A stretch of 64,000 nt of DNA from Pithys albifrons albifrons. Taxonomy: Eukaryota; Chordata; Aves; Passeriformes; Thamnophilidae. Numbering within the stretch: the first letter of the stretch is position 1; the number at the start of each line of letters is the position of its first letter. The notes under the pieces were generated by a model. The model was not told the origin of the DNA, did not search any database, and worked only from the letters and a program-made list of their open reading frames with translations. Of this stretch, positions 45,273-56,770 are shown one piece after another. The stretch is taken from the NCBI RefSeq assembly GCF_047495875.1, contig NC_092472.1:3480349-3544348 (forward strand). Direction: 5' to 3'. The translations under genes were made by a program, and so were the position numbers.

Positions 45273-47750
45273 CGTGCCGAGGAGACCGGGTGGCTCCGGC
45301 TGCGTGTCCTTGGCGCTGGGGCCGGGCGGAGGCGGGAGGTTGGGACTGAAAACCATCAGGTCGCTCTTGCCAACGCCGTCCGCCACGCACAGGCTCCGAC
45401 TATGGCGCTGCGAGTACGACCAGCTGCCCACTTCGCTGGCGCACACGAGCGTCGTGGGCCCGGGCCCCGCCAGCATGGCCGCCCGCGGCGCCCAACGCGA
45501 CGCCCCGTACAGCACCACGGCCAGCAGGAAGAGGCTCGACACGGCGCAGATCGCCACCACCAGCCACACGTTGGTCGCCGCCGTCGCCCCAGAGCCGCTC
45601 TCCCCGCCCACCGCCGAGCGCGCCACCAGCGACGACGAGCCCGAGCCCGCGCCCGCCGCCAGCGCCGCCTCGGCGCCCTCCACCAGCGACACGCTCAGCG
45701 TGGCCGTGGCCGAGCGCGCCGGCTCGCCGTGGTCCCGCACCACGATCACCAGCCTCTGGCGCGGCCCGTCCGCCTCCTCCAGCGCCCGCGCCGTGCTCAC
45801 CTCGCCGCTGTACAGCCCCACGCGGAACGGGCCCTTGCCCCGCGGCTCCCACAGCTCGTAGCGCAGCCACGCGTTGTAGCCCGAGTCTGCGTCCACCGCG
45901 CGGATCTTCGCCACCACCTGCCCCGCCGGCGCCCCCCATGCCGCCCACGCCCACAGCGTCCCCGACCCCGAGCCCGAAGACGCCTCCAGCGACACAGCCC
46001 CGGGCTCCGGACCGCCGCCCGCCGCCGGCAGCAGCGCCGGCGCGTTGTCGTTCTCGTCCAGCACGAACAGCTGCACCGTCGCGTTGCCGCACAGCGGCGG
46101 CTCCCCCGCGTCCACCGCACGCACCTCGAACTGCAGCACCTGCAGCTCCTCGTAGTCCAGAGGCTGCAGCGCCCACACACGACCGCTCTCCGCGTCCACC
46201 GACACGTAGCTCGACGCCGGACGCCACGCGCTACCACCGCCCCCCACAGACGCCGAGCCCGCCGCCCCGCCCACGCCGCCCTCCGCCACCGAGTAGCTCA
46301 CGCGCCCGTTGCCCGCCTCGTCCGGGTCCCGCGCCCACAGCCGCGCCAACTCCGCGCCCGCCGCGTTGTTCTCCCGCGCCAGCACCGTGTACACCGCCTG
46401 CGAGAACGCCGGCGCGTTGTCGTTCACGTCCGACACCGGCACCCGCACCCCGCGACTCGCACGCAGCGCCGGCGACCCGCCGTCCTCCGCACGCACCTCC
46501 ACCTCGTACTCCGACACCCGCTCCCGGTCCAGCGCCTCCCGCAGCACCAGCGAGTACGACCCCGCGAACGTCGCCTCCAGACCGAAAGGCCCCGATGGCC
46601 ACACCCAGCACCGCACGCGCCCGTTCGCCCCCGAGTCCCGGTCCGACACGCTCAGCAGGGCCACCACCGTCCCCACCGACGCGTCCTCGGGTACCGGCAC
46701 TGACAGCGACGTCACCCACACCTCCGGCGCGTTGTCATTCACGTCCAGCACCTCCACCACCACCTTGCAATGACCCGACAATGGGGGTGTCCCCTTATCA
46801 GTTGCTTTAATGTTTATATCATACAAAGTAACTGTCTCAAAGTCCAGGGTACCCGTTAGTCTGATCTCACCGCTTTTTCTATCAATGCTAAAAAGCTCTG
46901 AGGCAGAGAGAGGAACAACAGTATCAATTTCATAAATCACAACTCTGTTACTGCCCTCATCTGGATCTGTGGCGTTAACTCGTGCCACCAGTGTCCGCTC
47001 CAATGCGTCCTCGCGCAAATGTACATTATACACTGACTGGTTGAATTGGGGCGCGTTGTCGTTGGCATCCAGAACAAAAACCACAAGTTCCATCGTCCCC
47101 GTCAGAGTCGGCCGGCCCTCATCAGTTGCCGTCACCATCAGCTGATGCATCGGCATTGTCTCCCGGTCCAGAGATTTCGTAAGTACCAAGAACAGGGACT
47201 TACTGCGCGAGTTACTGTTTTCTTCTTCTACTCTGAAATGGTCGCTGGGGGTGAGTGTATAGGAGAGCTGCGCATTCACGCCGATATCTGCATCTGACGC
47301 ACCCTCCAGGGGGAAACGGGAACCCACCAGGGACAATTCCGCGATGCTGAGGTTTCTCCGGGCGGCGGGGAAGATGGGGGCATTGTCGTTGATGTCGGTG
47401 ACCTCCAGCTCCACGTGGAAGACCCGCAGCGGCCGCTCCACCAGCACCTCCAGCCGCAGAGCGCACGGCGCGCTCTTGCCGCACAGCTCCTCCCGGTCCA
47501 GCCGCGAGCTCACCACCAGCGCCCCGCTCGCCCCGCTCACCTCCACGCTCGCACGCCGGCCCTGCGCCACCAGCCGCAGCCGCCGCGCCTCCGCCTCGCC
47601 CGCCTCCAGACCCAGGTCCTGCGCCAGCCGGCCCACCACCGTGCCGGCCTTGGCTTCCTCCGGCACCGAGTACCGCACCTGCCCGCCGCACAGCGCCCAC
47701 GCCGCCTGCAGCACCAGCACCCGCAACACCGCACCCCGACACTCGCCCAT
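45273..47750 (-). CDS. PCDHA: PCDHA alternate variable exon 3 of 6
   Basis: This exon has 826 codons with a leader (MGECRGAVLRVLVLQ), EC1-EC6, a membrane helix and an alpha tail (KDTQPEPPGLLGTV at the donor). The divergent EC2-EC3 (about 46780-47350) has EENSNSRSKSLFLVLTKSLD, YNVHLREDALERTL and IDTVVPLSASELFSID, and is clearly related to the exon at 38002. The start at 47750 aligns with the other exons. The upstream in-frame ATG at 47780 adds only ten leader residues. The donor is ACG|GTCAGT with the exon ending at 45273, phase 0. A two-residue GS addition (AGAGSGSSSL) before the membrane is shared with the exon at 53320, and EC5 has GSASVGGGGSAW. Reading through the donor would give a further 63 residues, ending at 45084. 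The role is homophilic recognition at neuronal membranes by analogy with the family. Confidence 0.93.
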
Positions 47751-47917
47751 CGCCGCCGCCGCCGCCTTCTGCCCCCGCACGGGCCCCGCACGGCTCCCGC
47801 CGCCGCCCGCACGCCCCGGCTGCGCTGCCCGGCCCGCGCCGCCCCCCCGCTCTCACAGCCGGGCTCTCCGCCGCACCGGCGCGGAGCCGCCCACAAGCCG
47901 AGCCGCCGCTCCTGACT

Positions 47918-47961
47918 GAGCCTGCAGCGACACCGTGCGCTGCTTCGCCGCCTCACACGCT
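47918..47961 (-). promoter_or_regulatory. Promoter-proximal conserved block, alternate exon 3
   Basis: Same block as upstream of the other exons, with a CTGA duplication just before it (CCTGACTGAGCCTGCAG) and one change (TGCTTCGCCG for TGCTCCGCCG). About 168 bp from the ATG. Confidence 0.5.
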
Positions 47962-47999
47962 CCCGCACAGCATCCGCGTCTCCGCTCCGTCATCAGGAT

Positions 48000-48990
48000 G
48001 TCCTCTGCTTTCTTTTCCTCCCGCTCTTCTTTTTCTTTTTATTCTTTGTTCTCTTCATTACCCCTTCTGCTGTTTCGCCAGTCTGCTCCTCCCGGGTCCT
48101 GAGCCAGCAGGCCCGGCACAGAAGAAAAATATGCCGGATTCAGCGACTCTAATTACGCGCCATCCCCACAGGAGAGCGGTACTGTAACCCAGGTGGAGCC
48201 TCTTGGGATTCAACTCCATTCAGGAACTAGTGATAAAGTCGGTATGTATTGTGCAACTCCTTTGGTGTTTCTTTTCTTTTCTGTTCTCCTCTTTCTCATC
48301 CTCCATTATGAATTACCACTTTGTGTCATTCCTTCATAACTTCATCTTTTTGGTTTTTTGTATTTGCTCTTTTCTTATTTTTCTTTCTCCTGTCTCTCCT
48401 CATTTTTCTTTCTCCTGTCTCTCTTTCCTCTTTTTCTTTGAACAATGATAGCCTCCGTGACATGCCAGTAAACTCGTTTCGTTTTTCCCTTTCTCTCTAT
48501 TTTCTAGTTCCTTCCTTCTTCACATTTGCATATACTTTTATTCCTGCTTCATTTTCTGTTGCTATGTATTCATCTTTTTTATCTCTTCTTCTCTTTCTTT
48601 GTCTTCTTTTTCATTTCCTTGTCGGTGTTAGTATTTCTGTCCCTCCTCTCTCCATCTGTGTCTCCCTTGTTTCCTTTTTCCTTTACAAAATATATTACAA
48701 ATTTCTACACTGAAGGATTGAAATGCCCTTTGGCTAGAGCTCTCCCATCATATTTCTTGAAACAATTCTTTCATTCACATGGTTTTTTTTCTGTTTATTT
48801 TTCTTTCCTGTTTTTTGTTTCTTTGATTTTTTTCTAGTTGGTTTTTTTCCGTTTGTTTTTTTGTTTGATTTTGTTGGGGTTTTTTCCTACTTTCTCCTTC
48901 CTTTCTCTCCTCTTAGGGCCTTGTTTTTGCCTCTGCTTTGCTTCTGTTTCTATCCTTGTATCTTCTTTTCATTTTCTCCTGTAACAAAAT
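48000..48990. repeat. Pyrimidine-rich tract (+ strand) upstream of alternate exon 3
   Basis: The longest of the T/C-rich tracts, broken by the distal block at 48141-48187. It yields apparent Phe/Leu/Ser-rich open frames on the + strand (up to 135 codons) that I treat as composition artefacts. Confidence 0.8.
48141..48187 (-). promoter_or_regulatory. Distal TAATTA block, type B
   Basis: CAGCGACTCTAATTACGCGC, then CATCCCCACAGGAGAGCGGT, then ACTGTAA on the + strand. It resembles the block at 33311-33352 in both halves. About 390 bp upstream of the ATG. Confidence 0.4.
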
Positions 48991-51900
48991 CCTTTAAAAA
49001 TAGCGACAACAGTGTTGACACAAAGCACAGACATTGCCTTTGGCAAAAGCCTTCTTTCCTCTTCCCTTCCACCATCCTCCTCTCTGGACTGGGAACAACC
49101 TTCCTGCTTCGCTCTCAGCCACGCACCTGCAACTTCCCTTTCCTTCAGCATGAAGGCAACACCCTTCAGCCTCCAGTCCTCTCAAGGACCCAGAAAATCA
49201 CACTAGACGATCACATGTCAAAGAAAAAACAACCTCCACCACATCAGAAAAGAACCACCACCCTCTAAAATGGGTTTAAGCTTCAGCTGCTGGGACGTAT
49301 AATAAATGAGATTCCAAGGAAACCAAACCACTCAGGGGAGTATGTCATTTGCGAACTTAAATCCTGGCACATTTTCCACCTGCAGGTGAAAAGTCAAATT
49401 GTTGCTTCTTCTTTCAGTCAAGTAGGAACTGACACAACATCACAGCAAGAACCACAGGACCAGGGGCACTAGTGTGCACAGAATACCTCTCATTCATTAT
49501 CATGATCCACCTGTCATACAAACAAACTAAACCCACCACAGTAACGTCACAGCACTGTCACTGAAAACATCTGCGGTGTACCCTACACATCTACTCTAAG
49601 AAACGCGTTAACGTCCCTCTTCCATCTGTTTCTTCCTTCCACCTGCTCACTTCGTGTGCCACGCAGGAAAGGAAGGAGGGCAGCCAGAGGTGCTCCGAAT
49701 AATGAAGATACCACAGCTGAACAGGAAACGAAGTATATCTCTCTCACACACAGCCTCTCCAGGTATGAGTGCCTTACCTGTGGCATCACTTCTTGCTTCT
49801 TCAGGAAAAGAAACATTTGAAGGAAAAGAAAAATGGTTTCAATAACTTTAACTCATCCTTTAGCATTATTAGCAATTCTGGGGGATGTTTGACAGCAAAA
49901 AAATGCTGGCATTCTCCTAATGCTTTGGCAATTCTGAACAATGTGTAGTGCTCCCTTTACATTTCTCTCACAGGGGAAGCAGGAGAGACATCTGAAAGTT
50001 GGTGATATTCTCTCAACACGAACATCAGCCCACAAGAGTTGAAAAAACTTCCCCAAGATGATATTATGCTATAAATCTGCCACCTACAGCTGTCAAAATT
50101 CTGCCATCTGCTTCTCATCCACTGCTACCAACACACTGCCCAAATGGCAAGGGGAAAAAAAAGAAGGTGGATGTTTTCACTTAGACAAGAGATGAACACA
50201 AGGGAACCCATCACATTGTATGGAAATGAGAGGATTGTCCACATCTTGAATCTGGAGACCACTTCTTCCCCTCCCCAGATAGACCAAGACCAGAGAGATG
50301 AACAAGAAAACATTTTGAGAAGGCTGGCACAATGATATCAATTTCAAAAATCTTCTGTTGGACCAACAACAGTACAGATTTTTTTAAAAAAAAGTGATTA
50401 AAGGTACATATGGCAGTCATTTTCAAAAAGGTATGCCACAGAGAACCACAGGGTACCCCAAGATATCCAGAACAACTGTAGTTCTTAAGAGGATCCCAGG
50501 AGAGCAACCCTGAGTGTTGGATGTTTTCTCAAGGTTTTTCACTGGCATCCTCTCTCCTCTGCCATGGCAAATGACATCTGCACAGCTAATCCGACATTCT
50601 TCAGTTCCTCCCTAAGGACACAGACCATCTTCTACCCAGCATCTCCATTTCTCTCAGCAACACTCCTCACCACTCAGATACATCCTCCCCATCACACAGG
50701 CCCAGGACCCACTTTGTACAACACACACAATCACTGCCAAAATATCAAATGTTGCTCAACCCAAAAACATTTCCCCATCAACAAACCCCACTCTGAACAT
50801 GAACAAGGCCTTTGCACATTCTCAGCCTTCCTCCATGACTGCCACAAAGTCTGAAAAGCCACACAGCATTCAGAAAGGCTCTTTCCAGCTGCATTAAGCT
50901 CACCATGAATTTTTTGGTACTTTTCAATAATATAAGGGGGAAATAGCACAGAGTTGAACACTGGGGTTCATAAAGGTTCTGTGAGTAGAGCTGTAACAGC
51001 ACTGATCCAGGCCACATGGATTTTATCCTTCAAGAGAAGCACAACAAACACTGAAGTGGGAGAGCCCATACCATGCCAACTGAGTGAGAGAATTCATAGT
51101 ACATGAATTAAATAAGAGCTTGGCTGCAATGAAGGATTTGACATGGACCTGCAGATATCAGAATGAGCCATGTGTGACAGCAGCACGCACCATCTCTACT
51201 GAGCACACCTGTGCAAGAGCACAAGCAGGGGAAGCTGAGCACATAGAGATTACACTCACCTTGTAGCGTGTCTTTAAAAATCCCACCTGAGGAAGAGCAA
51301 GTAACTGTTATGGTAACATCAGCATTTCTGGGAACTACTATGGATGCCAACCAGTACACAAGAACAGCAAGTTTAAGCATTCCCTTCCCACAGCACCGTC
51401 CCCAGACAGCAGTGAAAATGTACATCCATTAACTTTCATCACTCTGTATTTCATCAGCTCTTACTGACACATGGCCTACATCAGGCAGGCAGCAGCATAA
51501 GGGACTGTCTCTGCTGTGAGACATTCAGAACCTCAAAGAACACTGTGGCAAATTCAGTATCACACATTATCAGGAAGGCCTCCAACTCCAGATTCTCAGA
51601 GCCTGGAAAATGATGCTCTGCAAAAACATTCTGTGCATATCCTGTCTCATGCCTTCCTCCAGGCATCTTCCATGCTCCTCTCCAGAAATGTATTTTTAAG
51701 GCAAGTAGTTCATCTCCCATCCTTGTCTAACAACATGGCCCATGGTCTTCCCAAGAATTTCCAGTTGCCTCAGACAACACTTCCTACTGCTCAAAGTCTT
51801 TCTTTACACCAGGAAATGGACCTACTCTGTGTCACTGACACATTCAGCTCGCAATCTCCTGTGCTATTCCGAGTAACAGATTGAATCACTACACATATGG

Positions 51901-53205
51901 GAGGATACCATTAATACAGGTGATGTCAGAAAAACTCTACAGACAATGTGCACTGACCTCATGCAGTGAAAGATCAACTCAAATGATGACAAACACACTA
52001 GTGTCAACAATAATATGCCACAGTTTTGTTTCCCTCCTCAGGGCTCACCTCAGCCTTTGTAAACCCTTCCAATCTAAATAAAACACCACAGAAAAACACA
52101 CTGATGTCATCACTAAAACAATGACTGCCTGCAGCAGACCTGTCATGTTTTGTGATGCTTCAGCCATCACAGGTAGAAATGTTTTGCACTGTGGAACAAA
52201 AGTCCTTCTAAAGGTGATGTTGGCACTGCTCTAAATGGCAATGGCATTGATTTAATGCTATGAGAGAAAAAACAAAATGGTAATGAGCACACCACTGTAA
52301 CAGATGATGTCCACTATGTATCCAAGTGTGGGATAAGTGTTGATGGAGAAATATGTTTCTTTGGGCTTCGTATTCTTTTGAGCTTTTCAGGGTCGGTTAA
52401 TTTGATTCTTTGTTCTTTGCAGAAAATAAGATTTCCAGGGCTTTTGAACTCATGTCGCTATTGATACAAGGTTTGAAAGAACATAAAACAAGAAAGGATT
52501 TTACACGCTGCTACTGCAGCCAGGAACACAAATCAATAATCTAAGGGACAGAGGAGGTAGGAAAAGAAAATTCCCATTTCAAATTCTCCCTTAGACCATT
52601 CTGCTCTGCCTGAACACATTACAACACTGAGCAAAGAAAGAAAGTACCTCGAAAAAGAACAAGTTTGTTACACCTTCCCTAGTTAATAAGTGTGGTGGTA
52701 CACTGGAAATAAAGAATTTGTCTCCTAGAAGTCCTCAGTGTCACCTTTCATCAGATCCTTTCAGAAGGAGAATACAACAGGAGCAGTTTTCATAAGAAAG
52801 CATACTAATGGCAGCACGCTCATCAGTAAGCAAAGGTACAAACGCAATAAATAGTCCCTTGGGAACTGTCACAAGACAGGCGGCCTGCCTTGAACACCTT
52901 CATCAAACTCGGGCAGAAATGCTACACATCAACAGGCAAGAACAAGGTCAGCAAACCTGAAAACTCTGACCGCTCCCATTCACAATCGGCAGTGATTTCC
53001 TTCTAGAGAAGAACAACACCTAGTAAGGGCAGTAAAACGCAGCCCAGGACCAAAACTATTCCCAAGTGTAGCAAAACGATAATTTCGGGATGTCCTCCTG
53101 CCCCCAACCCTCCCGCCCAAGACGCCAGCGGCACCGGAAAGCATGAGGCGGCAAATCCAAAGATGCCATTCATATCCTTAAGTACCTGCTAAACATCAAC
53201 CGCCC
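48991..53205. other. Spacer between alternate exons 2 and 3
   Basis: Non-coding, and paralogous to the other spacers (CCAGCATCTCCATTTCTCTC near 50637, CATGGTCTTCCCAAGAATTT near 51740). No recognised gene or intact mobile element. Confidence 0.6.
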
Positions 53206-53319
53206 TTAGGAAACGGAGGATCGACTCATCACCCAGCAGTGCCTGCTGGGTAACAGGAAGAAAAGGGCAAAATGGTGAAGAGTAGTTTGTCCAGAGGCGA
53301 TCAACGGAGACGTACTAAC

Positions 53320-55797
53320 CGTGTCGAGGAGACCGGGTGGCTCCGGCTGCGTGTCCTTGGCGCTGGGGCCGAGCGGAGGCGGGAAGTTGGGGCTGAAAAC
53401 CATCAGGTCGCTCTTGCCAGCGCCATCGGCCACGCACAGGCTCCGACTGTGGCGCTGCGAGTACGACCAGCTGCCCACTTCGCTGGCGCACACGAGCGTC
53501 GTGGGCCCGGGCCCCGCCAGCACGGCCGCCCGCGGCGCCCAGCGCGACGCCCCGTACAGCACCACGGCCAGCAGGAAGAGGCTCGACACGGCGCAGATCG
53601 CCACCACCAGCCACACGTTGGTCGCCGCCGTTGCTCCAGAGCCGCTCTCCCCGCCCACCGCCGAGCGCGCCACCAGCGACGACGAGCCCGAGCCCGCGCC
53701 CGCCGCCAGCGCCGCCTCGGCGCCCTCCACCAGCGACACGCTCAGCGTGGCCGTGGCCGAGCGCGCCGGCTCGCCGTGGTCCCGCACCACGATCACCAGC
53801 CTCTGGCGCGGCCCGTCCGCCTCCTCCAGCGCCCGCGCCGTGCTCACCTCGCCGCTGTACAGCCCCACGCGGAACGGGCTCTTGCCCCGCGGCTCCAACA
53901 GCTCGTAGCGCAGCCACGCGTTGTAGCCCGAGTCTGCGTCCACCGCGCGGATCTTCGCCACCACCTGACCCGCCGGCGCCCCCCACGCCGCCCACGCCCA
54001 CAGCGTCCCCGACCCCAAGCCCGCAGACGCCTCCAGCGACACAGCCCCGGGCTCCGGACCGCCGCCCGCCGCCGGCAGCAGCGCCGGCGCGTTGTCGTTC
54101 TCGTCCAGCACGAATAGCTGCACCGTCGCGTTGCCGCACAGCGGCGGCTCCCCCGCGTCCACCGCACGCACCTCGAACTGCAGCACCTGCAGCTCCTCGT
54201 AGTCCAGCGGCTGCAGCGCCCACACACGACCGCTCTCCGCGTCCACCGACACGTAGCTCGACGCCGGACGCCACACGCTGCCACCGCCCCCCACAGACGA
54301 CGAGCCCGCCGCCCCGCCCACGCCGCCCTCCGCCACCGAGTAGCTCACGCGCCCGTTGCCCGCCTCGTCCGGGTCCCGCGCCCACAGCCGCGCCAGCTCC
54401 GCGCCCGCCGCGTTGTTCTCCCGCGCCAGCACCGTGTACACCGCCTGCGAGAACGCCGGCGCGTTGTCGTTCACGTCCGACACCGGCACCCGCACCCCGC
54501 GACTCGCACGCAGCGCCGGCGACCCGCCGTCCTCCGCACGCACCTCCACCTCGTACTCCGACACCCGCTCCCGGTCCAGCGCCTCCCGCAGCACCAGCGA
54601 GTACGACCCCGCGAACGTCGCCTCCAGACCGAAAGGCCCCGATGGCCACACCCAGCACCGCACCTGCCCGTTCGCCCCCGAGTCCCGGTCCGACACGCTC
54701 AGCAGGGCCACCACCGTCCCCACCGATGCGTCCTCCGGCACCGGCACCGACAGTGATGTCACCCACACCTCTGGCGCGTTGTCGTTCACATCCAGCACCT
54801 GCAGCTCCACACTACAGTGACCGGACAATGGAGGTGTCCCTTGGTCTCTCGCTTCTATTTGCAATTCATGTAAACGAACGTCTTCAAAGTCCAGAGCGTC
54901 CCTTAGTCTGATCTCGCCCGTCTTAGGATCAATGGTGAATAGATCTCTGCTACTGACCGGAACCGAACTCAAGATACTATAAGAAAACTCCTTATTGAGA
55001 CCCTCGTCTGGATCCTTGGCGTTCACCCGCGCCACCAGCATCCCCTGTAATGCATTCTCTGGCAGCTGCACTTTATACACTGACTGGTTAAACTGGGGCG
55101 CATTGTCATTCGCATCCAGAACATAGACCACAAGTTCCATCGTCCCTGTAAGAGACGGCCGGCCCTCGTCATTTGCTTTGAGCACCAACCGGTGCTCGGG
55201 AATAGTTTCCCGGTCCAAGGGTTTCGTAAGCACCAGAAATAGGGATATCCTGTTTTCATCAGAGGACTTCACATCCAGGGCAAAGTGTTCGCTGGGACTG
55301 AGTGTGTAGGAAAGCTGTGCGTTTGCTCCGATATCTGAATCCAGCGCGCCCTCCAGAGGGAATCTGGACCCAGGAGGGGAGTTCTCTGATACACTGATGT
55401 TTTTCCGGGCGTCTGGGAAGGTGGGGGCATTGTCGTTGATGTCCGTGACCTCCAGCTCCACGTGGAAGACCCGCAGCGGCCGCTCCACCAGCACCTCCAG
55501 CCGCAGCGCGCACGGCGCGCTCTTGCCGCACAGCTCCTCCCGGTCCAGCCGCGAGCTCACCACCAGCGCCCCGCTCGCCCCGCTCACCTCCACGCTCGCC
55601 CGCCGGCCCTGCGCCACGAGCCGCAGCCGCCGCGCCTCCGCCTCGCCCGCCTCCAGACCCAGGTCCTGCGCCAGCCGGCCCACCACCGTGCCGGCCTTGG
55701 CTTCCTCCGGCACCGAGTACCGCACCTGCCCGCCGCACAGCGCCCACGCCGCCTGCAGCACCAGCACCCGCAACACCGCACACACACACTCGACCAT
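53320..55797 (-). CDS. PCDHA: PCDHA alternate variable exon 2 of 6
   Basis: This exon has 826 codons: leader MVECVCAVLRVLVLQ, EC1-EC6, membrane helix and alpha tail (PPPLGPSAKDTQPEPPGLLDTV before the donor region). The divergent EC2-EC3 (about 54800-55395) is the most distinctive of the set: ARKNISVSENSPPGS at the start of EC2, LDSDIGAN, ALDVKSSDENRISLF, and in EC3 KEFSYSILSSVPVSSRDLFTID. Near the end of EC3, CSVELQVLDVNDN replaces the usual CKVVVEVLDVNDN, so the conversion boundary lies close by. The start at 55797 aligns with the others; an ATG at 55827 is also in frame. The donor is ACG|GTTAGT, exon end 53320, phase 0. A single replacement (ANGQVRCW) falls in the shared EC4 block. Confidence 0.93.
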
Positions 55798-55960
55798 CGC
55801 CGCCGCCGCCGCCTTCTGCCCCCGCACGGGTCCCGCACGGCTCCCGCCGCCGCCCGCACGCCCCGGCTGCGCTGCCCGGCCTGCGCAGCCCCCCCGCTCT
55901 CACAGCCGGGCTCTCCGCCGCACCGGCGCGGAGCCGCCCACACGCCGAGCCGCCGTTCCT

Positions 55961-56007
55961 GAGCCTGCAGCGACACCGTGCGCTGCTCCGCCGCCTCACA
56001 CGCTCCC
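55961..56007 (-). promoter_or_regulatory. Promoter-proximal conserved block, alternate exon 2
   Basis: GAGCCTGCAGCGACACCGTG then CGCTGCTCCGCCGCCTCACA on the + strand, about 164 bp from the ATG and identical to the copies at 33107 and 40628 where compared. Confidence 0.5.
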
Positions 56008-56065
56008 GCACAGCGCCCGGACTCCGCCCCGCCGCCGGCATCTCCTCCGCCGTCTCCTCCCTCCC

Positions 56066-56770
56066 GTGTTCCATTCTTTTACTTCTTTTTCGTTATTGCC
56101 TGCCATTTCCTTGCAAATATTCGTTTCTTTCCTTCTCCTCTTTTTCGGCGATCTCTCTTCTATTATATTTCGGTTTTACTACCATTTCCTCTAATGAATG
56201 AGAGGGAGGGTTTCCATTCTCTTTCCGGCTTTTTCCCCTTCTTTGTAAGCTTCGGTCTTTCTTGCTTTCTCGTTTGCCGTCTTTCTCTCCTTCGTTCTTT
56301 CCTTGCCCCGCCTTGTTCTTTATTTCCCTTCTCTTTTCATGCCCCCTTCCCCCCCTCTTCTTCATTCCTCCTCGCAGCTCGACAGTCGCCTCCAGTCCAT
56401 CAAAGTCGGAGCCATCACCGCTAATTAGGTCTCCGGAGTGAGGTACTGTGATCCTCTTGGGGAGGCTTTTCGGGAGTAACTCTGCTCAGCGTCTTGGAAC
56501 AAGCTCGGTGCGAGCTGGGCAGGCCCTTTACAGTGTCTGCTGTTCTTCCTTTATTCCGTTCTTTCGTTCTTTGTGGCTTCCTTTAGACTTGCATGGATTT
56601 CTTCTTTCCATTTAAATTTTGTTCATTTCCTTATGCTAGTCTCTTTATCTTTTGCCTTTTCTTTCTTTCCTTTCTCTTTCCTTATTCGCCTTCCCTTTCT
56701 GCTCATTTTCCTTCGTCTCTTCTTCCATTTCCATCTTTGTCTCTCTATTATTATTTTCCTCCTGTAACAA
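56066..56770. repeat. Pyrimidine-rich tract (+ strand) upstream of alternate exon 2
   Basis: T/C-rich sequence on both sides of the distal block (56409-56450). Same placement and character as the tracts upstream of exons 1, 3, 4 and 5. Confidence 0.8.
56409..56450 (-). promoter_or_regulatory. Distal TAATTA block, hybrid of types A and B
   Basis: The left half (GAGCCATCACCGCTAATTAG) is like the type A blocks at 41002 and 63911. The right half (GGAGTGAGGTACTGTGA) is like the type B blocks at 33311 and 48141. About 610 bp upstream of the ATG. Confidence 0.4.

Noticed and set aside
48203..49268. Phe/Leu/Ser-rich + strand frames that look like membrane proteins
   Set aside because: They are produced by the pyrimidine-rich tract. 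The hydrophobicity is a by-product of T-rich codons, and there is no conserved start or domain.
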